Assembly: GCF_009380165.1 (NCBI RefSeq)
Contig: NZ_WHUF01000001.1
Span: 62,001 to 126,000, forward strand
DNA: 64,000 nucleotides
Direction of reading: 5' to 3'
From: Rugamonas rivuli
GTDB lineage: Bacteria; Pseudomonadota; Gammaproteobacteria; Burkholderiales; Burkholderiaceae_D
The translations under genes were made by a program, and so were the position numbers. The notes beneath the pieces were generated by a model. That model was not told where the DNA came from, ran no database searches, and saw only the letters and a program-made list of their open reading frames with translations. This document shows positions 32,094 through 40,674 of the stretch, piece after piece (the stretch's first letter is position 1; every line of letters starts with the position of its first letter).

Positions 32094-33172
32094 ATCATCC
32101 CTCTCTCTTTTCGCGCCGGGCGTGGAGCGGCATCGCCGCCTGCTGCGTGGTGCTGGCGGCGCTGCCCTTGCTGAACCTGGCCTTTGCGGACGGCCATCCG
32201 CTGCATGTGCCCAGCTACATGGTCAGCCTGGTCGGGAAATTCATGTGCTACGCGCTGGCCGCGCTGGCCCTCGACATGGTGTGGGGCTATGCCGGCATCC
32301 TGTCGCTGGGCCACGGCGTGTTCTTCGCGCTGGGCGCTTATGCACACGGCATGTACCTGATGCGCGCCATCGGCAGGGAAGGCGTGTACCAGAGCGACCT
32401 GCCGGACTTCATGGTTTTCCTCGACTGGAAAACTTATCCGTGGTTCTGGTCCGCCACCGACAGCTTCTGGTACTGCGTGGCGCTGGTGGTGCTGGTGCCG
32501 GGCTTGCTGGCGTTTGTGTTCGGCTTCTTCGCCTTCCGGTCGCGCATCAAGGGCGTGTACTTCTCGATCATCACGCAGGCCATGACCTACGCCTTCATGC
32601 TGCTGTTCTTCCGTAATAACACCGGCTTTGGTGGTAACAACGGCTTCACGGACTTCAAGCGGATACTGGGCTACTCGATCAGCGCGCCCGCCACCAAGGC
32701 GACGCTGTATCTGGTCACGCTGGCGATGCTGGCCGGCTCGCTGCTGCTGTGCCGCTGGATCGTCAAGTCCAAGCTCGGGCGCGTGCTGCAAGCGGTGCGC
32801 GATTCGGAATCGCGGCTGATGTTCATCGGTTATAACCCGCTGTGGTTCAAGCTGTTCGTGTGGACCCTGTCGGCCGTGTTGTGCGGGATTGCGGGCGCGC
32901 TGTACGTGCCGCAGGTCGGTATCATCAACCCGTCCGAGATGTCGCCGGCGAACTCGATCGAGATGGTGATCTGGGCGGCGGTGGGCGGCCGCGGCACGCT
33001 GCTGGGGCCTATCATCGGCGCGTTCTCGGTCAACGGTTTGAAAAGCTGGTTCACCGGCGCCTTCCCGAATCTGTGGTTGTTCGCGCTGGGACTGATCTTC
33101 ATCCTGGTGACGCGCTATCTGCCGCAGGGCATAGCGGGACTGGCGGCGCGCTGGCGCAAGGAGCAGGCATGA
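32090..33172 (+). CDS. urtC: Urea ABC transporter, permease UrtC
   Basis: Second permease, 360 residues, LivM type, with about nine membrane segments. WGYAGILSLGHGVFFALGAYAHGMYLM is a family hallmark. It pairs with UrtB to form the channel. The gene overlaps urtB at its start and urtD at its end by 4 bp each (ATGA), indicating tight translational coupling. Confidence 0.95.
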   Translation: MNHPSLFSRRAWSGIAACCVVLAALPLLNLAFADGHPLHVPSYMVSLVGKFMCYALAALALDMVWGYAGILSLGHGVFFALGAYAHGMYLMRAIGREGVYQSDLPDFMVFLDWKTYPWFWSATDSFWYCVALVVLVPGLLAFVFGFFAFRSRIKGVYFSIITQAMTYAFMLLFFRNNTGFGGNNGFTDFKRILGYSISAPATKATLYLVTLAMLAGSLLLCRWIVKSKLGRVLQAVRDSESRLMFIGYNPLWFKLFVWTLSAVLCGIAGALYVPQVGIINPSEMSPANSIEMVIWAAVGGRGTLLGPIIGAFSVNGLKSWFTGAFPNLWLFALGLIFILVTRYLPQGIAGLAARWRKEQA

Positions 33173-33978
33173 GCGCCAACGAGCATTTGAACATCTCGTC
33201 GGGCCGCGTGGCGGAGCCCGGACTGGACACCACGCACGGCGCCATCCTGTACCTGGAAGAGATCACGGTGTCGTTCGACGGCTTCCGCGCGCTGAATAAA
33301 CTGAGCCTGGATATTTCGGTCGGCGAGCTGCGGTGCATCATCGGTCCTAACGGCGCGGGCAAGACCACCATGATGGACGTCATCACGGGCAGGACGCGGC
33401 CGACCTCCGGCACCGCCTTCTTTGGCCAGACCATGGACCTGAGCCGCATGACGGAGTACCAGATCGCCCACGCCGGCATAGGCCGCAAGTTCCAGCGGCC
33501 GACCATCTTCGAGCAGCACACCGTGTTTGAAAATCTCGAACTGGCGATGAAGACCGACAAGCGCGTTCGGCCCACCTTGTTCGCGCGGCTGTCGTCCGAA
33601 CAACGCGGCAAGATCGACGAGATCCTCAAGCTGATACGGCTGAACGGCAGCGAGCAGCGGCTGGCAGGGCTGCTGTCGCACGGGCAGAAGCAGTGGCTGG
33701 AGATCGGCATGCTGCTGATGCAGGAGCCGCAGTTGATACTGCTGGACGAACCGGTGGCCGGCATGTCCGACGCCGAAACGGCGCGCACGGCGGAGCTGCT
33801 CAACGAATTGCGCGGCAAGCATTCGATCATGGTGGTGGAGCACGACATGGCGTTCGTGACGGAGATCGCGCAGCAGGGCGTGGTGACGGTGCTGCACGAA
33901 GGCTCGGTGCTGGCGCAGGGCACGATGTCGCAAGTGCAGTCCGACGAGCGGGTGATTGAAGTTTATCTGGGGCGCTGA
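33169..33978 (+). CDS. urtD: Urea ABC transporter, ATP-binding protein UrtD
   Basis: LivG-type ATPase of 269 residues. Walker A is GPNGAGKTTMMD, Walker B LILLDEPVAGMSD, signature LSHGQKQWLEIG. It has a 20-residue extension before the ABC domain. The ATG at 33169 overlaps the urtC stop, fixing the start; the open frame upstream of it is a shadow of urtC. Confidence 0.95.
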   Translation: MSANEHLNISSGRVAEPGLDTTHGAILYLEEITVSFDGFRALNKLSLDISVGELRCIIGPNGAGKTTMMDVITGRTRPTSGTAFFGQTMDLSRMTEYQIAHAGIGRKFQRPTIFEQHTVFENLELAMKTDKRVRPTLFARLSSEQRGKIDEILKLIRLNGSEQRLAGLLSHGQKQWLEIGMLLMQEPQLILLDEPVAGMSDAETARTAELLNELRGKHSIMVVEHDMAFVTEIAQQGVVTVLHEGSVLAQGTMSQVQSDERVIEVYLGR

Positions 33979-33983
33979 CGAAT

Positions 33984-34682
33984 ATGCTGCAAGTCGAAAA
34001 AATCAACCAGTACTACGGTTCCTCGCACACGCTGCGTGGCGTTTCGCTGGAGCTGGAGCGGGGCAAGTGCATGGCGCTGTTGGGCCGCAATGGCGTCGGC
34101 AAGACCACGCTGCTCAAATGCCTGATGGGCGTACTGCCGGTATCGGCCGGCGCGGTGCGGCTGGAAGGGCGCGACATCACGCGCATGGCGCCGCACCAGC
34201 GCGCGCGGGCCGGCATCGCCTACGTGCCGCAGGGGCGTGAGATCTTCGCGCGGCTGACGGTGGAGGAGAACCTGTTGATGGGCCTCGCCACGCACAGCGG
34301 CAAGAAGGCGTCCACCATCAAGGGCGAGGTGTATGAGCTGTTCCCGGTGCTGAAAGACATGCTGCACCGGCGCGGCGGCGACCTGTCTGGCGGCCAGCAG
34401 CAGCAGCTGGCGATTGCGCGCGCGCTGCTGGCCGAGCCTAAACTGATCATCCTCGATGAGCCGACCGAAGGCATCCAGCCGTCCATCATCAAGGACATCG
34501 GCAACGTGATCCGGCTGCTGCGACAACGCGGCGACATGGCGATCCTGCTGTGCGAGCAGTACTTCGACTTCGCCCACGAACTGGCCGACCAGTTCATCGT
34601 GCTGTCGCGCGGCGAGGTGGTGGCTTGCGGTGCGCAGGCGGCGATGAACGACCCGGACGTCAAGCGCCACCTGGCTGTCTAG
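33984..34682 (+). CDS. urtE: Urea ABC transporter, ATP-binding protein UrtE
   Basis: LivF-type ATPase of 232 residues. Walker A GRNGVGKTTLLKC, signature LSGGQQQQLAIARAL, Walker B LIILDEPTEGIQPS. It is the last gene of the urt set, 5 bp after urtD, and is followed by an intrinsic terminator, so the operon ends here with no urease genes attached. Confidence 0.95.
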   Translation: MLQVEKINQYYGSSHTLRGVSLELERGKCMALLGRNGVGKTTLLKCLMGVLPVSAGAVRLEGRDITRMAPHQRARAGIAYVPQGREIFARLTVEENLLMGLATHSGKKASTIKGEVYELFPVLKDMLHRRGGDLSGGQQQQLAIARALLAEPKLIILDEPTEGIQPSIIKDIGNVIRLLRQRGDMAILLCEQYFDFAHELADQFIVLSRGEVVACGAQAAMNDPDVKRHLAV

Positions 34683-34693
34683 GTTGGAGTAGG

Positions 34694-34724
34694 GCGCACG
34701 GCGTGACAAAGTGCGCATTTTTTA
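34694..34724 (+). terminator. Rho-independent terminator of the urt operon
   Basis: Arms GCGCAC (34694-34699) and GTGCGC (34711-34716) with an 11-base loop, followed by ATTTTTT. It lies 12 bp after the urtE stop. Confidence 0.75.
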
Positions 34725-34770
34725 GTTAGGTTCCATGCTACATTGTCTTTCTTGCCAATTTGTAGCCATC

Positions 34771-35613
34771 ATGAGACCGCAATTTTCGCTGTATGTCGTT
34801 CTGCTGGTGCCGCTCGTCCTGGTCGGCTTGTACTGGTCGTCGAGCCGTCCTGCCAGCGAGCCCGTAGCTGCCAGACCGCAGGCGGCTATCCCCGCCGACC
34901 TCGCAGGCACCCACAAGCCTACGTATCCAGCCCTGCTGCCCAAACGCGACCCGCGTTACACGCTGGCGCAGCAGGTCGACCAACTGGCCAGCACCGGCAG
35001 GCCGTCCGATGCCTACGATGCGTACTGGCTGGTGCAAAACTGTATCAACTTCCAACTCACCGGCGATCTGGCGGTTGCGGATGGGGACTTCATGCGGCCG
35101 GCGAACGTCGCCGAGAAGTCCGCGGAAAAACTGCTGTGTGCAGACATGACCGAACGGATGAAGACTGCGCGATTGGAGCTATTGACCCTGGCGGCCAAGG
35201 CGGGCATCGATGGCGCGGACCTGGCCTTCCTGCAAACCGGCCCGTTTGGCGATCCGTCCGCGTTGGAATCCCGGCCGGACGATCCGCTAGTACGGGCGTG
35301 GAAGGCCGAAGCGCTGGGCTATCTGGAGGTGAAGGCGCAGCAGGGCGATATCCCCAGCATCATTACGCTGCTGGGCGAGTACAACGAGGACAGTGATCTG
35401 TTGAAGCAGCATCCGGTGGCGGCGCTGCGCTATGCGACTGTCGTGCACGACCACTATGAAATGGTGCTTGGCGGCGCTTCAAAGACTACGCCCAATCCGC
35501 TGCCGGAGGAATTTATGCAGAAGATGTCAGAGGGGCTGTCGCCGGATCAGGTCAGGCTCGCGACCGCCGAGGGCAAGCAGCTGCTGGCGCACGCCATGGA
35601 GAAGCGGCATTGA
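34771..35613 (+). CDS. Membrane-anchored hypothetical protein
   Basis: About 280 residues with one N-terminal membrane anchor (about 5-22, LYVVLLVPLVLVGLYW) and a helical periplasmic domain. Two cysteines (NCINF, LLCADM) could form a disulfide. The helical middle part (LAAKAGIDGADLAFLQ) recalls Sel1/TPR-like helices, but I cannot assign a family. I chose the ATG opening MRPQFSLY; an ATG at 34735 would add 12 residues. It stands alone between the urt terminator and the TRIC gene. Confidence 0.7.
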   Translation: MRPQFSLYVVLLVPLVLVGLYWSSSRPASEPVAARPQAAIPADLAGTHKPTYPALLPKRDPRYTLAQQVDQLASTGRPSDAYDAYWLVQNCINFQLTGDLAVADGDFMRPANVAEKSAEKLLCADMTERMKTARLELLTLAAKAGIDGADLAFLQTGPFGDPSALESRPDDPLVRAWKAEALGYLEVKAQQGDIPSIITLLGEYNEDSDLLKQHPVAALRYATVVHDHYEMVLGGASKTTPNPLPEEFMQKMSEGLSPDQVRLATAEGKQLLAHAMEKRH

Positions 35614-35687
35614 GTCATTCCGCATAATTTGGCCGCGCCGCCGATTGCTGATAAAGTAACGGTCCTTTTTTATTTGTCAGGTTTGCC

Positions 35688-36296
35688 GTGGAGTTGCGTT
35701 TGCTTTTTTATATCCTCGATCTGATCGGCGTGGCCGTATTTGCCGCCAGCGGCACGCTGGCGGCGATGGCTTCCCATCTGGATCTGCTGGGGATCATGGT
35801 GCTGGCCGCGATGACCGCCATCGGCGGCGGCACGGTGCGCGACCTGCTGCTGAACCGCCATCCGGTGTTCTGGATCGAGGATCCCAAGCCACTGCTGGTG
35901 ATCGTCGCTTCGGCCGTCCTCACCATCGTCTGGGTGCAGGTGCTGCCGGTGCCGACCGACGCCTTGCTGATCGCCGACGCGCTGGGACTGGCGCTGTTCG
36001 CCATGTCCGGCGCCAAGGTGGCGGAGGCGCAGGGCTGCCGCGCGCTGATCGTCATCCTGATGGGCACACTGACCGGCGTCGGCGGAGGCCTGGTGCGCGA
36101 CATCCTCGCCGCCAAGGTGCCGCTGATACTGCGCCAGGATATCTACGCCACCGCCGCCATTGCCGGCATCCTGCTGTACATCCTGCTGAAGAAGGCCGGC
36201 ATGCCGCCGCGCTGGGCCTTCGGCGTCGGCCTGGTTTCTATCGTGGTGGTGCGCCTGCTGGCGATTCAACTGGGCTTGCGGCTTCCGTCGTTCTGA
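35688..36296 (+). CDS. TRIC-family (UPF0126) cation channel protein
   Basis: A 202-residue membrane protein with seven hydrophobic segments and two internally similar halves, each with the GGGT/GVGGGLVRD pattern (AIGGGTVRDLLL at about 45; GVGGGLVRDILA at about 132). This is the trimeric intracellular cation channel family, in bacteria a K+-selective channel. It starts with GTG. Its last 59 bp overlap the 3' end of the response-regulator gene on the other strand. Confidence 0.92.
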   Translation: MELRLLFYILDLIGVAVFAASGTLAAMASHLDLLGIMVLAAMTAIGGGTVRDLLLNRHPVFWIEDPKPLLVIVASAVLTIVWVQVLPVPTDALLIADALGLALFAMSGAKVAEAQGCRALIVILMGTLTGVGGGLVRDILAAKVPLILRQDIYATAAIAGILLYILLKKAGMPPRWAFGVGLVSIVVVRLLAIQLGLRLPSF

Positions 36297-37200
36297 TTCG
36301 CAGCTTGCCCATCGCGACCGCCGCGGCGGAGGTGCGGGTTTCCACGCCCAGTTTGACGAACACGTGTTCCAGGTGCTTGTTCACCGTGCGCGGACTGGTG
36401 CCGAGGATGTCGCCGATGTCGCGGTTGGTCTTGCCCTTGATGACCCAGTTCAGCACCTCCGATTCGCGCTGCGTCAGTTTGAAGGACGCCATCAGCTTCT
36501 CGATCTGCGCGCTGTCCGATTCTTCGCGCAGCACGATCATCCACTGTTCATTTTCGCTGAACTCCGCCGCCGAGAAGATCAGGCGGCGGCTGGCTCGCTG
36601 CAGCGTCAGCGGCGGATGCGACTGGCCCTGGCTGTGCGCCAGTTGCGTCGCCGCCAGCCACGCCGTCAATTCCGTATCGACCGCATAGCCCTGCATCAGC
36701 GTGCGCGCCAGCGGCGTTTGCCAGACGATCTTGCCGTCGCGCGGCGTCATCGCGATCACCGCGTTGCCGAAGGCGTCCAGCGCGCTGCGGGCCTGGACCA
36801 CCAGCCGCGCCGTCTGCATGTGGGAGGTGATCCGCGCCAGCACTTCGCTGGTGCGTAGCGGCTTGGCGACGTAGTCGTTGCCGCCGGCGGCGAAGGCCGC
36901 CACCACGTGCTCCGCTTCCGTCAGCCCGGTCATGAACACCACCGGGATGTGGCGCGTGGCCAGGCTGGCTTTCAAATGGCGGCAGGTTTCGAAGCCGTCC
37001 ATGCCGGGCATGACGGCGTCCAGCAGGATGATGTCCGGCTGCGCTTCGGCGGCGCGCTGCAAGGCCGTGGCGCCGTTGTTCGCCACCAGCACGGTGTAGC
37101 CCGATTCGTCCAATGCGTCGTGCAGCACGGCCAGGTTTTCCGGCACGTCGTCCACCACCAGGACGACGTCGCCGCGGGCTGGGTCAATGTTGAAGTTCAT
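36238..37200 (-). CDS. Response regulator, receiver plus LuxR-type DNA-binding domain
   Basis: A 320-residue regulator. The receiver domain (about 10-130) has Asp17/Asp18, the phosphorylated Asp61 in LLDAVMPGMDG and a conserved Lys in YVAKP. A middle region (about 135-240) resembles a PAS-like domain. The C-terminus has a LuxR-type helix-turn-helix (LTQRESEVLNWVIKGKTNRDIGDILGTSPRTVNKHLEHVFVKL). Its ATG lies 17 bp inside the end of the upstream sensor-kinase gene, so the two form a coupled pair. Target genes are unknown; the nearby urt operon is a possible one. Confidence 0.92.
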   Translation of the reverse strand: MNFNIDPARGDVVLVVDDVPENLAVLHDALDESGYTVLVANNGATALQRAAEAQPDIILLDAVMPGMDGFETCRHLKASLATRHIPVVFMTGLTEAEHVVAAFAAGGNDYVAKPLRTSEVLARITSHMQTARLVVQARSALDAFGNAVIAMTPRDGKIVWQTPLARTLMQGYAVDTELTAWLAATQLAHSQGQSHPPLTLQRASRRLIFSAAEFSENEQWMIVLREESDSAQIEKLMASFKLTQRESEVLNWVIKGKTNRDIGDILGTSPRTVNKHLEHVFVKLGVETRTSAAAVAMGKLRIRTTEAASPVESPAGAPPR

Positions 37201-40200
37201 CGGTCTGGTTCTTTCGGAGGAAGTCGGCCATCGCGTCCAGCTGGAAGCGGGCGGCGAAATTGTGCATGGTTTGCGTGAAGTGCAGGTAGCGCGCATCGAG
37301 CGCGCTGATTTCATCGAGCTTGTTCTGGATGCCGCGCACGTAGCCGATGCGGATCAGTTCATTCAGCGCCGCCAGTTGCGCGGCGGGCGGCAGCACCAGC
37401 CGCGCCAGTTCCGGCGCGGCCGCCGCCACCTCGATGCTGATGGCCGGCTGCGTGATCCATTCCAGCGCCAGGCGCTGGCCTATCCAGTCCAGCAGCTCGG
37501 CCACGTTGACCGGCTTGACGATGAAGTCCGCCGCCGTGATGCCGGCGGCGTTTTCCATGCCCTTGTCGAAGGCGTTGGCGGAGACGATGGCGATCGGCAC
37601 CTGCGACAGCTGGCGCCGGCGCAGGATGTAGCTGGCTTCCCAGCCGTCCATGGCCGGCATGGCCAGGTCCATCAGGATCAGGTCCGGCTTGAAGGAGGCG
37701 TGCAGGTCCAGGCATTCGAGGCCGGATTCGGCCAGCGCCACATCGAAGCCCAGCGGCGTCAGTATGTTGAGCAGCATCTCGCGGTCGACCCGTTCGTTGT
37801 CGACCACCAGGATGCGGCGCCGCGTGCCGCGATAGCCGGTGCGCTGCGCCGCCGGCTGCTCCAGTTCCTTCAACTCCCTGGCCGAGGCGTGCACGCTGGG
37901 CAGGAACAGGCGGATGTGGAATACGCTGCCTTGCTGCGGCGTGCTGCGGATATTCAGTTCGCCGCCCATCAGCTGCGTCAGCATCTTGGAGATCGGCAGG
38001 CCGAGGCCCGTGCCGCTGGCGTTGGCGTGCGCGCTGGCGCTGCCGCGCGAGAACGGTTCGAAGATATGGTCGATCTCTTCCTGCAGGATGCCGGGGCCGC
38101 TGTCCTCGATTTCGAACGAGGCCATCTCGCGCGCATACTGCAGGCGCAGCACGATGCCGCCGGTGCTGGTGAACTTGACCGCGTTGCCGAGGATGTTGAT
38201 GAGGATTTGCCCCAGCCGCTTGCGGTCGGCGCGCACGATGCGCGGCAGCGCGCCGGTCAGCTCGTAGCGGAAGGCCAGTCCCTTGTTGGCCGCCTGCAGT
38301 TCGAACATGCGCACGATCTGGCCGATGAAGTCGGGGAAGTTCAGCTCCTTCATGTCGAAGTTGAATTTGCCGCCTTCGATGCGGGCGATGTCCAGCGTGC
38401 CTTCGATCAGCGACAGCAGGTGCTCGCCGCTGCTGCGGATCACGCGGATGGCTTGCTGGCGGTGCTCCGGTATCGATGGATCGTTGTCCAGCAGCTGCGC
38501 GTAGCCGAGGATGGAGTTCAGCGGCGTCCTGATCTCGTGGCTGATGCCGGCGATGTAGCGGCTCTTGGCCTGGTTGGCCAGGTCGGCGGTCTTCTTGGCT
38601 TGCTGGAGCTGGGCGTCGGTCTGGCTGTGCAGTTCGATCTCGCGCGTCAGCAGGCCGGTCTGGCGGTTCGATTCTTCCTGCGCCACGCGGCGGCTTTCGC
38701 TGGTCAGCACCAGCCACCAGGCGACGATGCCGCTGGTGAGCAGCAGCGCCGCGAAGATCTTGAAGAACACCAGCTGCAGCTGCGGCAGCAGCGCGGCGTC
38801 GCCGGCCGCCAGCACCGATTGCTCGTGGTAGTAGATCAGTCCCAGCAGCGCACCCAGGAACAGCACGGTGACGATCATCAGCAGCAGATAGTGTCCCAGT
38901 CCGCTGCTCAGGTAGCGCCACAGCGATTTGGGCAGCAGCGCCTGCATCGCCGCCTGCCATTGCGATGATACCTTCGCGTGCGGCTTGCAGACATCGTTGC
39001 AGCGCGCGTCCAGGCAGCAGCACAGTGAGCAGATCGAACCCTGATAGGCCGGGCAGTGCGCCATGTCCTCGGATTCGTATTCCTTTTCGCAGATCACGCA
39101 GGTCTTGCTGTGCACATGCGCCGGCTTGCGGGCGATGTAGTACTTGCCCTTGGTGGCGATGGCGATCAGCGGCGATGCCACGAAGGCCGTCAGCAGCGCG
39201 ATGAAGGCGGAGAAGGCCTGCGCCTGATGGCCGAACAATCCCGTGAAGGCCGCCACCGACAGCGCGGACGCCAGCAGCATGGCGCCGACGCCGACCGGAT
39301 TGATGTCGTACAAATAGGCGCGGCGGAACTCGATGCCTTTCGGGCTCAGTCCCAGCGGCTTGTTGACCACCAGGTCCGCCACCACCGCCGTGATCCACGA
39401 GATGGCGATGTTGGAGTACAGGCCGAGCACCTGGTCCAGCGCCTGGAACACGTCCAGCTCCATCAGCAGCACGGCGATCAGCGCGTTGAACACGGCCCAC
39501 ACCACGCGCCCCGGATGGCTGTGCGTGAGCCGAGCGAAGAAGTTGGACCACGCCAGCGAACCCGCATAGGCATTGGTCATGTTGATCTTGACCTGCGAGA
39601 TCACCACCAGCAGCGCCGTCGCCAGCAGCGCCAGCGACGGGTTGGCGAACACCTGGCCGAAGCCGGCCAGGTACATCTGCGTCGGGTTGACCGCCTGCGC
39701 CAGCGGCACCGCGCTGCTGATCGCCAGGAAGGCCAGCAGCGCGCCGCCCAGCATCTTGGCGATGCCGAGCAGGATCCAGCCCGGCCCTGCGATCAGCACG
39801 CCCAGATGCCAGCGGTAGCGGTTGACGGCGGTCTTTTGCGGCATGAAGCGCAGGAAGTCGACCTGCTCGCCGATCTGCGTGATCAGCGCCACGCCGACCG
39901 CCGTGGCGGCGCCGAACATCAGCACGTTGAAGTGGCCGTTCTCGCCGGAGCGGCCGGCGTAGTGCAGCAGCTGCGGCAGCAGCTCCGGCTGCTTTTGCAG
40001 GATGGCGATGAAGGGCAGGGCCATCAGCACCAGCCACACCGGCTGCGTCAGCATCTGGATGCGGCTGATCAGCGTGACGCCGTGCGTCACCAGCGGGATC
40101 ACGACCAGCGCGCTGACCATGTAGCCCAGATAGAGTGGCAGGTGGAAGTACAGCTCCAGCGCATAGGCCATGATGGCCGCTTCCAGCGCGAACAGGATGA

Positions 40201-40594
40201 AGGTGAACGAGGCGTAGACGAAGGACGATATCGTCGAGCCGATGTAGCCGAAGCCGGCGCCGCGCGTCAGCAGGTCCATGTCGACGCCGTACTTGGCGGC
40301 GTAGTAGCTGATCGGCAGGCCGGTGAGGAAGATGATCAGGCCGACCGCCATGATGGCCCACAGCGCGTTGATGAAGCCGTAGTTGACGGTGATGGTGCCG
40401 CCGATCGCCTCCAGCACCAAAAACGAGATCGCGCCGAAGGCGGTGTTCGATACGCGGAACACCGACCATTTGCGGAACGCGCGCGGCGTGTAGCGCAATG
40501 CATAGTCCTCGATGGTTTCGTTGGCCACCCAGGTGTTGTAGTCGCGACGGATCTTGACGATGCGTTGCGTCGGTTCGCTCTCTATTTTTGTCAT
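37184..40594 (-). CDS. NCS1-type transporter fused to hybrid histidine kinase
   Basis: A 1136-residue fusion. Residues about 30-485 form a complete NCS1-like (purine/cytosine permease) transporter with about 11-12 membrane segments. Residues 499-536 hold nine cysteines (C499xxC502, then C514, C522, C525-527, C532, C536), likely a metal-binding module. Two further membrane segments (about 575-640) lead to a kinase core: His686 in SHEIRTPLNSILGY, an ATPase domain with NILGNAVKFT, DSGPGIL and GTGLGLPIS, then a receiver with Asp976 (LMDLAMPAMDG). The layout implies a transporter-like sensor, analogous to CbrA (an SLC5-kinase fusion). The ligand is likely a nucleobase-like or hydantoin compound, an inference from NCS1 substrates. 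Confidence 0.93.
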   Translation of the reverse strand: MTKIESEPTQRIVKIRRDYNTWVANETIEDYALRYTPRAFRKWSVFRVSNTAFGAISFLVLEAIGGTITVNYGFINALWAIMAVGLIIFLTGLPISYYAAKYGVDMDLLTRGAGFGYIGSTISSFVYASFTFILFALEAAIMAYALELYFHLPLYLGYMVSALVVIPLVTHGVTLISRIQMLTQPVWLVLMALPFIAILQKQPELLPQLLHYAGRSGENGHFNVLMFGAATAVGVALITQIGEQVDFLRFMPQKTAVNRYRWHLGVLIAGPGWILLGIAKMLGGALLAFLAISSAVPLAQAVNPTQMYLAGFGQVFANPSLALLATALLVVISQVKINMTNAYAGSLAWSNFFARLTHSHPGRVVWAVFNALIAVLLMELDVFQALDQVLGLYSNIAISWITAVVADLVVNKPLGLSPKGIEFRRAYLYDINPVGVGAMLLASALSVAAFTGLFGHQAQAFSAFIALLTAFVASPLIAIATKGKYYIARKPAHVHSKTCVICEKEYESEDMAHCPAYQGSICSLCCCLDARCNDVCKPHAKVSSQWQAAMQALLPKSLWRYLSSGLGHYLLLMIVTVLFLGALLGLIYYHEQSVLAAGDAALLPQLQLVFFKIFAALLLTSGIVAWWLVLTSESRRVAQEESNRQTGLLTREIELHSQTDAQLQQAKKTADLANQAKSRYIAGISHEIRTPLNSILGYAQLLDNDPSIPEHRQQAIRVIRSSGEHLLSLIEGTLDIARIEGGKFNFDMKELNFPDFIGQIVRMFELQAANKGLAFRYELTGALPRIVRADRKRLGQILINILGNAVKFTSTGGIVLRLQYAREMASFEIEDSGPGILQEEIDHIFEPFSRGSASAHANASGTGLGLPISKMLTQLMGGELNIRSTPQQGSVFHIRLFLPSVHASARELKELEQPAAQRTGYRGTRRRILVVDNERVDREMLLNILTPLGFDVALAESGLECLDLHASFKPDLILMDLAMPAMDGWEASYILRRRQLSQVPIAIVSANAFDKGMENAAGITAADFIVKPVNVAELLDWIGQRLALEWITQPAISIEVAAAAPELARLVLPPAAQLAALNELIRIGYVRGIQNKLDEISALDARYLHFTQTMHNFAARFQLDAMADFLRKNQTDELQH

Positions 40595-40605
40595 GCCGGG
40601 CCCAT

Positions 40606-40636
40606 AAAAAAAAGCAGCTATCTAAGCTGCTTTTTT
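40606..40636 (-). terminator. Terminator after the ycgR-like gene
   Basis: Arms GCAGCT (40614-40619) and AGCTGC (40625-40630) with A-runs before and T-runs after on both strands, so it can work in either direction. It lies between the stop of the PilZ gene (40675) and the ATG of the sensor kinase (40594), only 12 bp from the latter. Confidence 0.75.
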
Positions 40637-40674
40637 AAGCAAGTTGCATGCCCAGCAAGGCTGTCGCGTGCGGT

